Source: an uncultured Veillonella sp. (GTDB taxonomy: Bacteria; Bacillota; Negativicutes; Veillonellales; Veillonellaceae). From it: a DNA stretch of 11,387 bases. The translations under genes were made by a program, and so were the position numbers. Within the stretch, counting starts at the first letter, position 1. Every line of letters begins with the position of its first letter. The stretch lies in NCBI GenBank assembly GCA_934183145.1, contig CAKPSA010000035.1:1-11387 (forward strand), written 5' to 3'. Of this stretch, positions 1 to 6,576 are shown one piece after another. The notes beneath the pieces are model-generated. The model was not told the origin of the DNA. It saw nothing but the letters and a program-made list of their open reading frames with translations, and did no database searches.

Positions 1-144
1 AGGATCTGCCAGAATGCCCGCAAAGCGCTCAGCTATTAACTCTAATGTAGCAAGGCTATAAATAGGTTTTGTTAAATTATCGATACGTAATCGGCATGCT
101 TCCATGGATGGCGCATGTAATGGTTCAATTGTAAAAGTTCTCAT
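1..144 (-). CDS. second CobT-family phosphoribosyltransferase, N-terminal part (ArsB-like)
   Basis: The first 48 codons of a gene that runs off the left edge. The ATG at 144-142 overlaps the TGA of the upstream cobT homolog in an ATGA arrangement, and the AGGAGGT within the upstream gene's last codons serves as its ribosome binding site, so the two are translationally coupled. The visible protein (MRTFTIEPLHAPSMEACR...) contains the stretch RIDNLTKPIYSLATLE at residues 20-35. This matches the N-terminal signature of nicotinate-nucleotide:dimethylbenzimidazole phosphoribosyltransferase (usually LD-LTKP-GSLG-LE). CobT transfers phosphoribose from nicotinate mononucleotide to the cobamide lower-ligand base. 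Two adjacent CobT homologs are the hallmark of ArsA/ArsB of Sporomusa ovata. The catalytic residues lie outside the window, so activity cannot be judged. Confidence 0.8.
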   Translation of the reverse strand, partial: MRTFTIEPLHAPSMEACRLRIDNLTKPIYSLATLELIAERFAGILADP

Positions 145-1178
145 GCCTTACCTCCTGTAACAGCCAAATACATATGAACGGCAAGATCTAGCATCCCCAT
201 TTGAATGGACCCACCAGAGGCCTCACCGAGACAAAGACCTAAATCAACATAGGCTTCAAGGCCCAAATTCTCTAAGGACGATTTAGCCGCTTTTTCAGCA
301 GATAAATGAGAGGCCATCACATAATCCATCGCCTGTGGTACCAATGTCTTAGCAACTAGTGCACAAGCAGATGTATTAAAGCCATCAATAATAACTAATG
401 CATTATTTGCTGCAGCACCTAGAATAACACCTACGATACAGGAGAATTCAAATCCGCCCACGGAGGATAAAATCCCAATGGCATCGTCTTTTGGAATATC
501 TTTATATTTTTCTAATACATCATGTACAATGCGTTGCTTTAACTTCAGACGTTCATCAGAAATATTAGTACCCCGACCTGTAGCTTCCTCTGCTGTGAGT
601 CCTGCAAATTTAGCAGTCATAAGAGCACTAGCAGTAGTATTGGAAATACCCATTTCCCCTACTAAGAAGACATTAAAGCCTTCGTCAATTTTCTCTTTTA
701 CAAGACGAATACCCGTTTCAATACCTTCAATAGCTTGCTCACGAGTCATGGCAGGTTCTTCCACAAAATTCTTTGTCCCCATGCCAAGTTTATAAATACG
801 TAATCCTGGTACCCAGCTCATATCCGCATCAACGCCCATATCTATGACTTCCATTTGAGCACCACAGTAATTAGCTAAGGAATTGGCACCAGCCCCCTTA
901 GGGATTAAGTAGTTTTGTGTCATCCCTACAGTTGTTTCCTTTGGGTACGCACTAACGCCCATATCGGCCACGCCATGATCAGCAGAGGCAATAATCATAC
1001 AAGGTTTTGGAACCGTTAACTGTTCCTGATTTGTAGCCGCGCCATATTGAGCCACCACGTTTACAAGTCGCCCATATTGTTCTACAGGTGAACCTGCATT
1101 CCAACTATCGATTATATGTTGTTCAATTTCATGACTGCGACCTCTAATAGAGTCACAAGTTTCTTGTAACAAACTCAT
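141..1178 (-). CDS. cobT: CobT-family nicotinate-nucleotide:base phosphoribosyltransferase (ArsA-like)
   Basis: A 345-residue protein, the usual CobT length, predicted to make the alpha-ribotide of the cobamide lower-ligand base from nicotinate mononucleotide in the cytoplasm. CobT motifs are present: ADHGVADMGVSAYP (66-79), GEMGISNTT (174-182), GRGTNIS (201-207), a Gly-rich SSVGGFE segment (238-244), IIDGFNT (263-269) and LGEASGG (317-323). E319 in the last motif aligns with the catalytic glutamate of Salmonella CobT. The N-terminal LTKP-GSLG signature is degenerate here (WNAGSPVEQYGRL, 26-38), while the downstream partner keeps it. The loop NYLIPKGAGANSLA (89-102) differs from the usual NFL-GGAAINVLA. 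The ATG at 1178 has the SD AAGGAGA four to five bases upstream. The overlap with a second cobT homolog suggests an ArsAB-type pair rather than a lone CobT. CobT-family assignment is firm; base specificity is inferred. Confidence 0.9.
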   Translation of the reverse strand: MSLLQETCDSIRGRSHEIEQHIIDSWNAGSPVEQYGRLVNVVAQYGAATNQEQLTVPKPCMIIASADHGVADMGVSAYPKETTVGMTQNYLIPKGAGANSLANYCGAQMEVIDMGVDADMSWVPGLRIYKLGMGTKNFVEEPAMTREQAIEGIETGIRLVKEKIDEGFNVFLVGEMGISNTTASALMTAKFAGLTAEEATGRGTNISDERLKLKQRIVHDVLEKYKDIPKDDAIGILSSVGGFEFSCIVGVILGAAANNALVIIDGFNTSACALVAKTLVPQAMDYVMASHLSAEKAAKSSLENLGLEAYVDLGLCLGEASGGSIQMGMLDLAVHMYLAVTGGKA

Positions 1179-1238
1179 GGTATCTCCTTAACTAAATCAT
1201 ATGTTAAATGTATATTCTTTTCGAACTCTAGTATACAC

Positions 1239-1267
1239 ATTATACTGCATAAACCACGTTGCTTCAG
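1239..1267 (-). promoter_or_regulatory. sigma70-type promoter of the cobT-like pair
   Basis: On the minus strand a perfect -10 TATAAT (1244-1239) lies 17 bases after a weak -35 CTGAAG (1267-1262). Transcription would start near 1232, giving a 5' leader of about 50 bases before the ATG at 1178. That leader is too short for a cobalamin riboswitch. The call rests on consensus matching alone. Confidence 0.5.
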
Positions 1268-1312
1268 CTACATAAATATACACCAAACTCAAATACATGT
1301 TAATAACTTATT

Positions 1313-1335
1313 GTTAGTACTCTATGAGTGCTAAC
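1313..1335. promoter_or_regulatory. palindrome with CIRCE-like arms and a 3-bp spacer
   Basis: The + strand carries TTAGTACTC (1314-1322), then TAT, then GAGTGCTAA (1326-1334), flanked by a further G/C pair. The right arm equals the right half of the CIRCE operator bound by HrcA, and the left arm differs from the CIRCE left half (TTAGCACTC) at one base. CIRCE normally has 9 bases between its arms and this site has 3. It lies 34 bases beyond the tyrA stop and 46 bases upstream of the cobT -35. No T-run follows on either strand, so it does not look like a terminator. Operator function is a guess. Confidence 0.4.
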
Positions 1336-1368
1336 CGATGTATAGCTTTAACTAATTATTATTTTTCA

Positions 1369-2256
1369 TTAGCTATTCTTTATTTGTCCTGTTAAATATG
1401 GTAATTTACCGCGAATTTCTCTGCTTCGTTCTAAATAGGTTTCTAGGCTTTCACCTTCGTCTTCTTGTAAAAGTATCTCTTTTACTCGTTGAATTTCAGA
1501 TTCGATTTGTGAAAGTCCTTCAATTACATTATGTCTATTACCGTAGATGATTTCACGCCACATAGATGGCAAACCACCGGCAACACGCGTGCAGTCTCTA
1601 AAGCCCCCTGCAGATAATTTCATGCGCAACTCGCCTAATTCATCACCACCGGAAACTTGAGTTAAAATGGATGCCAACAAATGTGGCATATGGCTGACCA
1701 TAGCTAAATATGCATCGTGAGCATAGATATCTACAAATTCAATACGGGATCCTACAGCACGCCCCATTTCGGCTAACTCTTGAGCAACCTCTTCACTATA
1801 TACATCAGAGGCCTTATCTTCTAATACAATCCAGCCCATACCTTTAAATAGATTTTTATGAGACACTTCGTAGCCACCCTTTTCAGAGCCAGCCATAGGA
1901 TGGACAGATACAAAGATAGTTCCTTTAGGAATAGATCTATATACTGCACGTACAAAATTTTCCTTTGCGCTAGATACATCCGTTACTACTTGCCCTGGTC
2001 TAAAGAGATGTGCCGTTTCAGTAAATAATCTTGCATTTGTGTCTGGTGGCAATGAAAATACGACAATATCCGAATTCTCAATCAATGGTTCTACCTCAGT
2101 CCAGGCAGCTTTTACTACACCATCTTGAATGGCTGCATCACAAACCTCTTGGCGACGCGCATAGCCTACTACCTCATAATCGGTGTAAGCCTTTAAAGCC
2201 TTAGCCAATGAACCACCTAATAGACCTAAACCAATTATTCCTACTGTCTTACTCAT
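1369..2256 (-). CDS. tyrA: prephenate dehydrogenase
   Basis: A 295-residue, probably cytoplasmic NAD(P)-dependent enzyme that oxidatively decarboxylates prephenate to 4-hydroxyphenylpyruvate in tyrosine synthesis. The N-terminus is a Rossmann fold with GIIGLGLLGGSLA (6-18). DVSSAK (93-98) and VHPMAGSEKGGYE (118-130) are the family's substrate-site motifs; H119 aligns with the catalytic histidine of the Aquifex enzyme. SHMPHLLA (188-195) and GGFRDCTRVA (217-226) are typical of the helical C-terminal domain. The protein ends without an ACT domain or fused chorismate mutase, so it is a stand-alone TyrA. Cyclohexadienyl (arogenate) dehydrogenase is the main alternative, because specificity cannot be read from these motifs. 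The ATG at 2256 has only a weak SD (AGTAGG). A perfect hairpin ends 22 bases upstream of the start. Confidence 0.93.
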   Translation of the reverse strand: MSKTVGIIGLGLLGGSLAKALKAYTDYEVVGYARRQEVCDAAIQDGVVKAAWTEVEPLIENSDIVVFSLPPDTNARLFTETAHLFRPGQVVTDVSSAKENFVRAVYRSIPKGTIFVSVHPMAGSEKGGYEVSHKNLFKGMGWIVLEDKASDVYSEEVAQELAEMGRAVGSRIEFVDIYAHDAYLAMVSHMPHLLASILTQVSGGDELGELRMKLSAGGFRDCTRVAGGLPSMWREIIYGNRHNVIEGLSQIESEIQRVKEILLQEDEGESLETYLERSREIRGKLPYLTGQIKNS

Positions 2257-2278
2257 ATAAACCTACTTTCACAAAGAT

Positions 2279-2308
2279 TTAGCCTTACATTCTCCAATGT
2301 AAGGCTAA
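2279..2308 (-). terminator. 13-bp perfect hairpin between MATE gene and tyrA
   Basis: Positions 2279-2291 and 2296-2308 are perfectly complementary (13 bp) around a 4-base loop, GGAG in the minus-strand RNA. The hairpin follows the MATE stop by 49 bases. The sequence after it reads ATCTTTGTG, a weak U-tract, so termination may be partial. Only 22 bases separate it from the tyrA ATG, too few for a promoter, so any transcript of tyrA starting upstream of this point must pass through the hairpin. Confidence 0.55.
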
Positions 2309-2357
2309 CTATATTTACAAACTAATAACAATGTATTGAAATCATGCAAATCTAAGA

Positions 2358-3704
2358 CTATGCCTCAATGAGACGTCTATTTTTCCACTTTCCACTATAC
2401 CAGCGATATACAAATAATAAACCTCGTAAAATTTCATCAGCCGCCATAGCAATCCATATACCTACGAGCCCCCATCCCCAGTAAATACCAAAGAGATAGG
2501 ACAAGGGTACGGCGCATAACCACATACCAAAAATGCCCACGAGCATTGGAGTTCGAATATCTCCTGCCGCTTGTAAACAGCCAACCATAACAATGTTAAC
2601 TGCACGTCCAAGCTCAAGAAAAATTTCTACTAGTAGCACATTATGAGCTAATGCTAAAATTTCTGGATCTGTAGTAAATACAGATAATACATAATCACTG
2701 GTAATATAGAAGAACGTAGCAAGGCCTACATTAATAGTAATGGCTAAAAACATAGAATGCCATACTCGATTTGTTACCTCTTCTTGTCGTTTGGCGCCCA
2801 TCAAGAAGCCAACGATAACTTGTGATGCATTAGCCAATGCAATGGTATATACATAGCATAACATGGCTATAACCGAAACGTATACCTTAGTGTTAATAAC
2901 AGCTAATCCCAGAATATTAACCATTTTCATAATTGTTGTTTGAGATAGCTGATAACTTAAGGTCTCCCCACCAGAAGGAACGCTGATATTCATCAAGGAC
3001 TTAACCGTATGCCACGGGAATGGTTTTAAGAATTTGAAGCTTACCTCTAACGTAAGCAGCTTCTTAAATGTATAGCCAATAATGAGGAGGCCCACCACCT
3101 TAGATAACCAGGTGGAAATGGAAACCCCGAGCACACCTAAACTTGGTATGGGACCATGGCCAAATATTAGTACATAGTTAGTTGCAATATGGATAATATT
3201 CATAACCAACGCAATGTACATAGTAACGCGGGTTAATGAATGTCCTCTAAATACGGCAACTAGCGCATAGTACATAGCTTGAATTGGCAAGCCAGCCGCC
3301 ACAATGGTCGTATATACCGAGGTATCACTCATCGTTTTCGGCGGAATACCAAGCCATGTAAAAATCCATTTATGACAGGTAATAAAGAATACGGCCGCTA
3401 TAGAGGAGAAGAAAAAGTTCAGCACCAAGCTGACCGTACATACCTCTGATAACTTCGACTGATTCCGAGCCCCTAAATATTGAGCAATCAGAATCGTCGT
3501 AGCTGTGCTCATTACAATGATGAGCATAATAAAAATATTTAAAATTTGATTGGCATTAGCTACCGCTGCTACTGCTTGAGGTGAGTAGTGACTCATCATC
3601 AATTGATCTATATTGCCTACTAGCATCTGTAGGAACACTTCGATGAATATAGGCCAACTCAAGGTCCAGATGGACAAGCTAATCCCTTTTTCATAAGACT
3701 TCAT
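2358..3704 (-). CDS. MATE-family efflux transporter
   Basis: A 448-residue very hydrophobic protein of typical MATE length, expected to form 12 transmembrane helices in two six-helix bundles. MATE proteins export cationic drugs or metabolites in exchange for Na+ or H+. The N-terminus (SLSIWTLSWPIFIEVFLQMLVGNIDQLMMSHYS) has the first-helix pattern of the family, with P19 and the N31/D33 pair. The family-typical segments VAAVANANQI and ATTILIAQYLGA follow. An internal repeat places another PSGGETLSYQ stretch at the start of the second bundle. The C-terminus is basic and cytoplasmic. The ATG at 3704 has SD AAGGGGA. The gene stands alone between a LemA-family gene and tyrA. Its substrate cannot be inferred. 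The start region is duplicated upstream. Confidence 0.92.
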   Translation of the reverse strand: MKSYEKGISLSIWTLSWPIFIEVFLQMLVGNIDQLMMSHYSPQAVAAVANANQILNIFIMLIIVMSTATTILIAQYLGARNQSKLSEVCTVSLVLNFFFSSIAAVFFITCHKWIFTWLGIPPKTMSDTSVYTTIVAAGLPIQAMYYALVAVFRGHSLTRVTMYIALVMNIIHIATNYVLIFGHGPIPSLGVLGVSISTWLSKVVGLLIIGYTFKKLLTLEVSFKFLKPFPWHTVKSLMNISVPSGGETLSYQLSQTTIMKMVNILGLAVINTKVYVSVIAMLCYVYTIALANASQVIVGFLMGAKRQEEVTNRVWHSMFLAITINVGLATFFYITSDYVLSVFTTDPEILALAHNVLLVEIFLELGRAVNIVMVGCLQAAGDIRTPMLVGIFGMWLCAVPLSYLFGIYWGWGLVGIWIAMAADEILRGLLFVYRWYSGKWKNRRLIEA

Positions 3705-3766
3705 AGTATCCCCTTATATACTAATGCCAGATTTCATAGTCTTCCCTTTATATACTAATACCCAAT
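3700..3766 (-). repeat. imperfect tandem repeat of the MATE translation start, with a 7-codon mini-ORF
   Basis: Two copies of a unit of about 33-34 bp lie head to tail, at about 3700-3732 and 3733-3766. Both contain TTCATAGT and TATATACTAAT in the same order on the + strand. On the minus strand each copy therefore carries an ATTAGTATATAA block, an SD (AAGGGAAG or AAGGGGA) and an ATGAA start. The upstream copy gives a mini-ORF at 3737-3714 reading MKSGISI and then TAA. Its stop codon touches the SD of the MATE gene, whose own protein begins MKSYEKGISL. Slippage duplication is the simplest origin; a leader-peptide role is possible but unproven. Confidence 0.6.
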
Positions 3767-3776
3767 TGCTTATCTA

Positions 3777-4496
3777 TTAAAAGAAAACACCTTTAGCTTT
3801 TTCTTTGGTTTCTTGATCAGCAATGAATGGAATTCTTGTAGTTCTACCTTCTTTAGCCGCTACAATCTTTTTAAATGGGAATTCAAAGATTTCTCTATTC
3901 CAAGTATTTACCGCATCATTGTATAACGTTCTAGCTGCAGTAATTTCTTTTTGCAAATAAGAGTTTTGTTGCATTGCATCGCGAATTGTATCTTGGCTTT
4001 GTAATTCTGGATAGTTTTCTATAGCCACATTAAGAGCTCTTGTAGCTTTATTGAGTTGTGAATTCACATCACTTCTAGATTCTTCAGAGAAATTACCACT
4101 TCTATACTTAGCAATATCTACGAGAATATCTTTATCTACTTCAATAGATTTTTCTACTAATTTAGCTGCATTAGAAAGGATCACCACACGTTGCTCCATG
4201 TAATTGTCAATTTCAGAGGCAGCATTTTGAATTCTTTGTTCCATCATATTAAATTCTGAGCTAATTTGTTTTAATCTCCACCATGGATAAATTAGCACGA
4301 TTGCACCGATAATGGATACGAGATACTTGTCGATAACTATGCCTAAAACGATACCAATAACACCGACAGCCATAAGAATAGTAGGTAGCATTTTTTCAAA
4401 GCCACTTGTTTCTACAGGGATTACCTTAGCAATAACATTTACATCTCTGCCTTGAGACATAATTTCCGGATTCATTTCGTCAAGTTGATTAGCCAT
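3777..4496 (-). CDS. LemA family protein
   Basis: A 239-residue membrane-anchored protein of the LemA family, whose molecular role is not well established. Two hydrophobic segments lie close together (about 36-55 and 57-75), where many LemA proteins have one N-terminal anchor. The rest is helical and coiled-coil-like. The LemA core shows as ENYPEL (160-165) and EITAARTLYNDAVNTW (184-199) followed by IFEFP (203-207). The start is placed at the ATG at 4496 because GGAGG lies 8 bases upstream; an ATG eight codons earlier has no such site. The gene overlaps the stop of the upstream 616-residue gene by 8 bases (ATGGCTAA), so the two are translationally coupled and probably work together. The product ends in FF with no C-terminal domain beyond LemA. 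Confidence 0.87.
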   Translation of the reverse strand: MANQLDEMNPEIMSQGRDVNVIAKVIPVETSGFEKMLPTILMAVGVIGIVLGIVIDKYLVSIIGAIVLIYPWWRLKQISSEFNMMEQRIQNAASEIDNYMEQRVVILSNAAKLVEKSIEVDKDILVDIAKYRSGNFSEESRSDVNSQLNKATRALNVAIENYPELQSQDTIRDAMQQNSYLQKEITAARTLYNDAVNTWNREIFEFPFKKIVAAKEGRTTRIPFIADQETKEKAKGVFF

Positions 4497-6339
4497 TTTT
4501 AGTACCTCCAAATTGTTCATAAATAGTATTTAATAAATCGCCTAAAGACTGATTTTGTCGATATAGTTTACCTGCCATAAAGTGATCATATGCAAAGGAT
4601 CTATCTCTATTATTTTCAGATTTTTGATAATGATCTAAGCCTTTAATATGATTGAAATCATCTCCTGTAGATTTGATTTCTGAAACCTCTATAAATTCCT
4701 GTTTTGTAACGGGCACATATTCCTCCCAGCGAACTGGCACATAGTAGGTTCTACCATTACCAGCTCTTACCGGCACTTTATCTATATGCTCAATCGTTCT
4801 ATACGAATAGGCATCTACCTTAATTACCTCAGAATCGCCTTCATTTTTATGGTGGCTCGTCTTAAGGATTGTTTTTACATTATTCCGCTGAGCCGCATTA
4901 GGAGGAACAAATAAGTTAAGCCCCATCTTATTCGCTAGCATTTCTGTAATGTAATCATTATATTTAAAATTATACGACTTACCATAAATATAATCATTAG
5001 ACGCCATTTGTTGATATACAGGGATCGCTAAGATTGGTAGGAATGAGAAATACATGTGATCAAAGTAACTACAGTTGTAATTAATGAACTTCTCTTTTAT
5101 CTTTTGGAATGAAAAATCATAATACTGAGATGGCGATGTATCAAAATCCCAGTTTTGAGAGTTATCAGCTTTAACTTCATTAATTTTGCACTCTTTGTTA
5201 AATACAAAGTCATCTCCATATGGGGAGTTTTCAAAGATATCCTTATAATTGCTTTGTGCTAACGGCGTAAACAATACACGGAACTCAACCTCATTATTTC
5301 GATCTAATGCATTAAATTGTGCATCAAACTCTTCATTGGCTAGAGCTTGGAATCCTCCACCATTCTCCAATGAATCCTGACCTTTCTGTCTAAGACTAGC
5401 AATGCCTTTTGCTATCCGACTCTTGGCACCACCAAAATTAAAGAATCCTTTTTCCGGTGGTTTTCTATGGAATGTTAAGTTAGGTGCTGCATGATTACCA
5501 TACACTAAGGATACTCTATTCGCATAATATGGACCAGGTTGTCTTATGACGGCACGTAGTGTTTCATTAACATCTCGACTCTTCAGATTTCCGTTAGAAT
5601 CGACATATTCCTCTGTATAGGTAACATCTAATGTACCCTCGTAGGTATAGTCATCCATCCAATGGATAATACGCTTAAGAAAAACAAAAGGATTACCTAA
5701 GATATCACCAGACGCAATATCTAATGTGGAATGATTCACATTACCTTTTTCCAAGAATCCATAATCTTTAACGAGTTGTTCGTACCGTTCAATATTAAAG
5801 TTTGAATCCATATGAATAAAGGGAATCGCCTTTTTTAAGAGTTCACTAGTCATTTCACTATGAAAGAGATTATTCAAAGGCGCCATCATCTCATAACCTT
5901 CTTGGCGCATTTTAGCTAATGTCGCATCTAGGTCATTAAGCTTTTCCTCAAGGCTCTTACAATTAGGCTTAATCCAGTAAAAGTATAAGCCTATACAGAG
6001 AGCTAGAATCGCAATACAAACAATGAGCGATACAATATCTACATGGTCTTGTGAAAACTGATAAACACCATAAATAATAGCTCCTATGCCGATTACAAAA
6101 TCAACCTTTTTAATAATGCCAAATCGTTTATATGATGTATTCGATTGGTCCCAATTTTCTGATACAGCAGTATACTTATCTATTAATACTTTATTGTTAT
6201 CTATATCTACCTTTGATTGATCTACTAATTGTTGAAAGTATTCTTCTGTCACTTGTTGGAAGGAATCTTTTAACTCTTCCCGATAATACTTAAGTGGCTC
6301 TAGTAATGATTCATTATATTCATTCGACACGTTACTCAT
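4489..6339 (-). CDS. uncharacterised membrane protein paired with LemA
   Basis: A 616-residue protein I do not recognise. The N-terminal 75 residues are charged and helical, with coiled-coil character. Two transmembrane segments follow (about 77-95 and 103-122), separated by a short loop, and then another likely coiled coil (about 127-150). The rest (about 170-616) looks soluble and mixed alpha/beta, rich in aromatic residues and Asn. It contains the segment DDYTYEGTLDVTYTEEYVDS (229-248), a Gly-rich stretch near 296-330, and a hydrophobic patch at 429-443 (MYFSFLPILAIPVYQ). No signal peptide, metal site or nucleotide motif stands out. The architecture of two N-terminal helices plus a large soluble domain beside LemA recalls DUF3137-type partners of LemA, but the protein is longer and I cannot confirm homology. 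The ATG at 6339 has SD AAGGAGAGGG. Confidence 0.85.
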   Translation of the reverse strand: MSNVSNEYNESLLEPLKYYREELKDSFQQVTEEYFQQLVDQSKVDIDNNKVLIDKYTAVSENWDQSNTSYKRFGIIKKVDFVIGIGAIIYGVYQFSQDHVDIVSLIVCIAILALCIGLYFYWIKPNCKSLEEKLNDLDATLAKMRQEGYEMMAPLNNLFHSEMTSELLKKAIPFIHMDSNFNIERYEQLVKDYGFLEKGNVNHSTLDIASGDILGNPFVFLKRIIHWMDDYTYEGTLDVTYTEEYVDSNGNLKSRDVNETLRAVIRQPGPYYANRVSLVYGNHAAPNLTFHRKPPEKGFFNFGGAKSRIAKGIASLRQKGQDSLENGGGFQALANEEFDAQFNALDRNNEVEFRVLFTPLAQSNYKDIFENSPYGDDFVFNKECKINEVKADNSQNWDFDTSPSQYYDFSFQKIKEKFINYNCSYFDHMYFSFLPILAIPVYQQMASNDYIYGKSYNFKYNDYITEMLANKMGLNLFVPPNAAQRNNVKTILKTSHHKNEGDSEVIKVDAYSYRTIEHIDKVPVRAGNGRTYYVPVRWEEYVPVTKQEFIEVSEIKSTGDDFNHIKGLDHYQKSENNRDRSFAYDHFMAGKLYRQNQSLGDLLNTIYEQFGGTKNG

Positions 6340-6455
6340 TCCCTCTCCTTAATGAATCGCATAGTAAGTAATACATCTATACGTTTCCATTATGCCTCAT
6401 ATTCTGAAATAACAGCCTCTTATACTTATAAGCTTTCAAATTTTACTTAATTATA

Positions 6456-6485
6456 AATATCCTAAATTATAAATTAGTATATCAA
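6456..6485 (-). promoter_or_regulatory. weak candidate promoter of the 616-aa/lemA operon
   Basis: The very AT-rich region 6421-6490 contains on the minus strand TTGATA (6485-6480; 5 of 6 to the -35 consensus) and GATATT (6461-6456; 4 of 6 to the -10) with an 18-base spacer. A strong terminator just upstream (6507-6544) implies that this operon needs its own promoter in the 237-base gap 6340-6576. Two other TATAAT strings here lack a good -35. Confidence 0.25.
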
Positions 6486-6506
6486 TTAAGAAAACCGCCG
6501 TAAAGT

Positions 6507-6544
6507 AAAAAACCCCTCTTTACTGGACATCCAGTAAAGAGGGG
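6507..6544 (-). terminator. strong intrinsic terminator of korAB
   Basis: A perfect hairpin: positions 6513-6526 pair with 6531-6544 (14 bp, GGGG/CCCC base, 4-base loop). On the minus strand it is followed directly by six T residues (6512-6507). It begins 33 bases after the korB stop and separates korAB from the LemA operon. Confidence 0.95.
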
Positions 6545-6576
6545 CACAGATCATAAATGATCCAATTTAAATAAGA

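Noticed and set aside
1179..1368. Possible cobalamin riboswitch upstream of the cobT pair
   Set aside because: I found no B12-box-like sequence or multi-stem fold. The proposed promoter leaves only about 50 bases of leader, far shorter than the riboswitch.
2257..2357. T-box or aromatic-amino-acid leader before tyrA
   Set aside because: There is no T-box-like conserved element and no short ORF rich in Tyr or Phe in this 101-base gap.
4497..4520. Earlier ATG adding 8 residues to the LemA protein
   Set aside because: The good SD (GGAGG) lies downstream of that ATG and fits the start at 4496; the earlier ATG has no site of its own.
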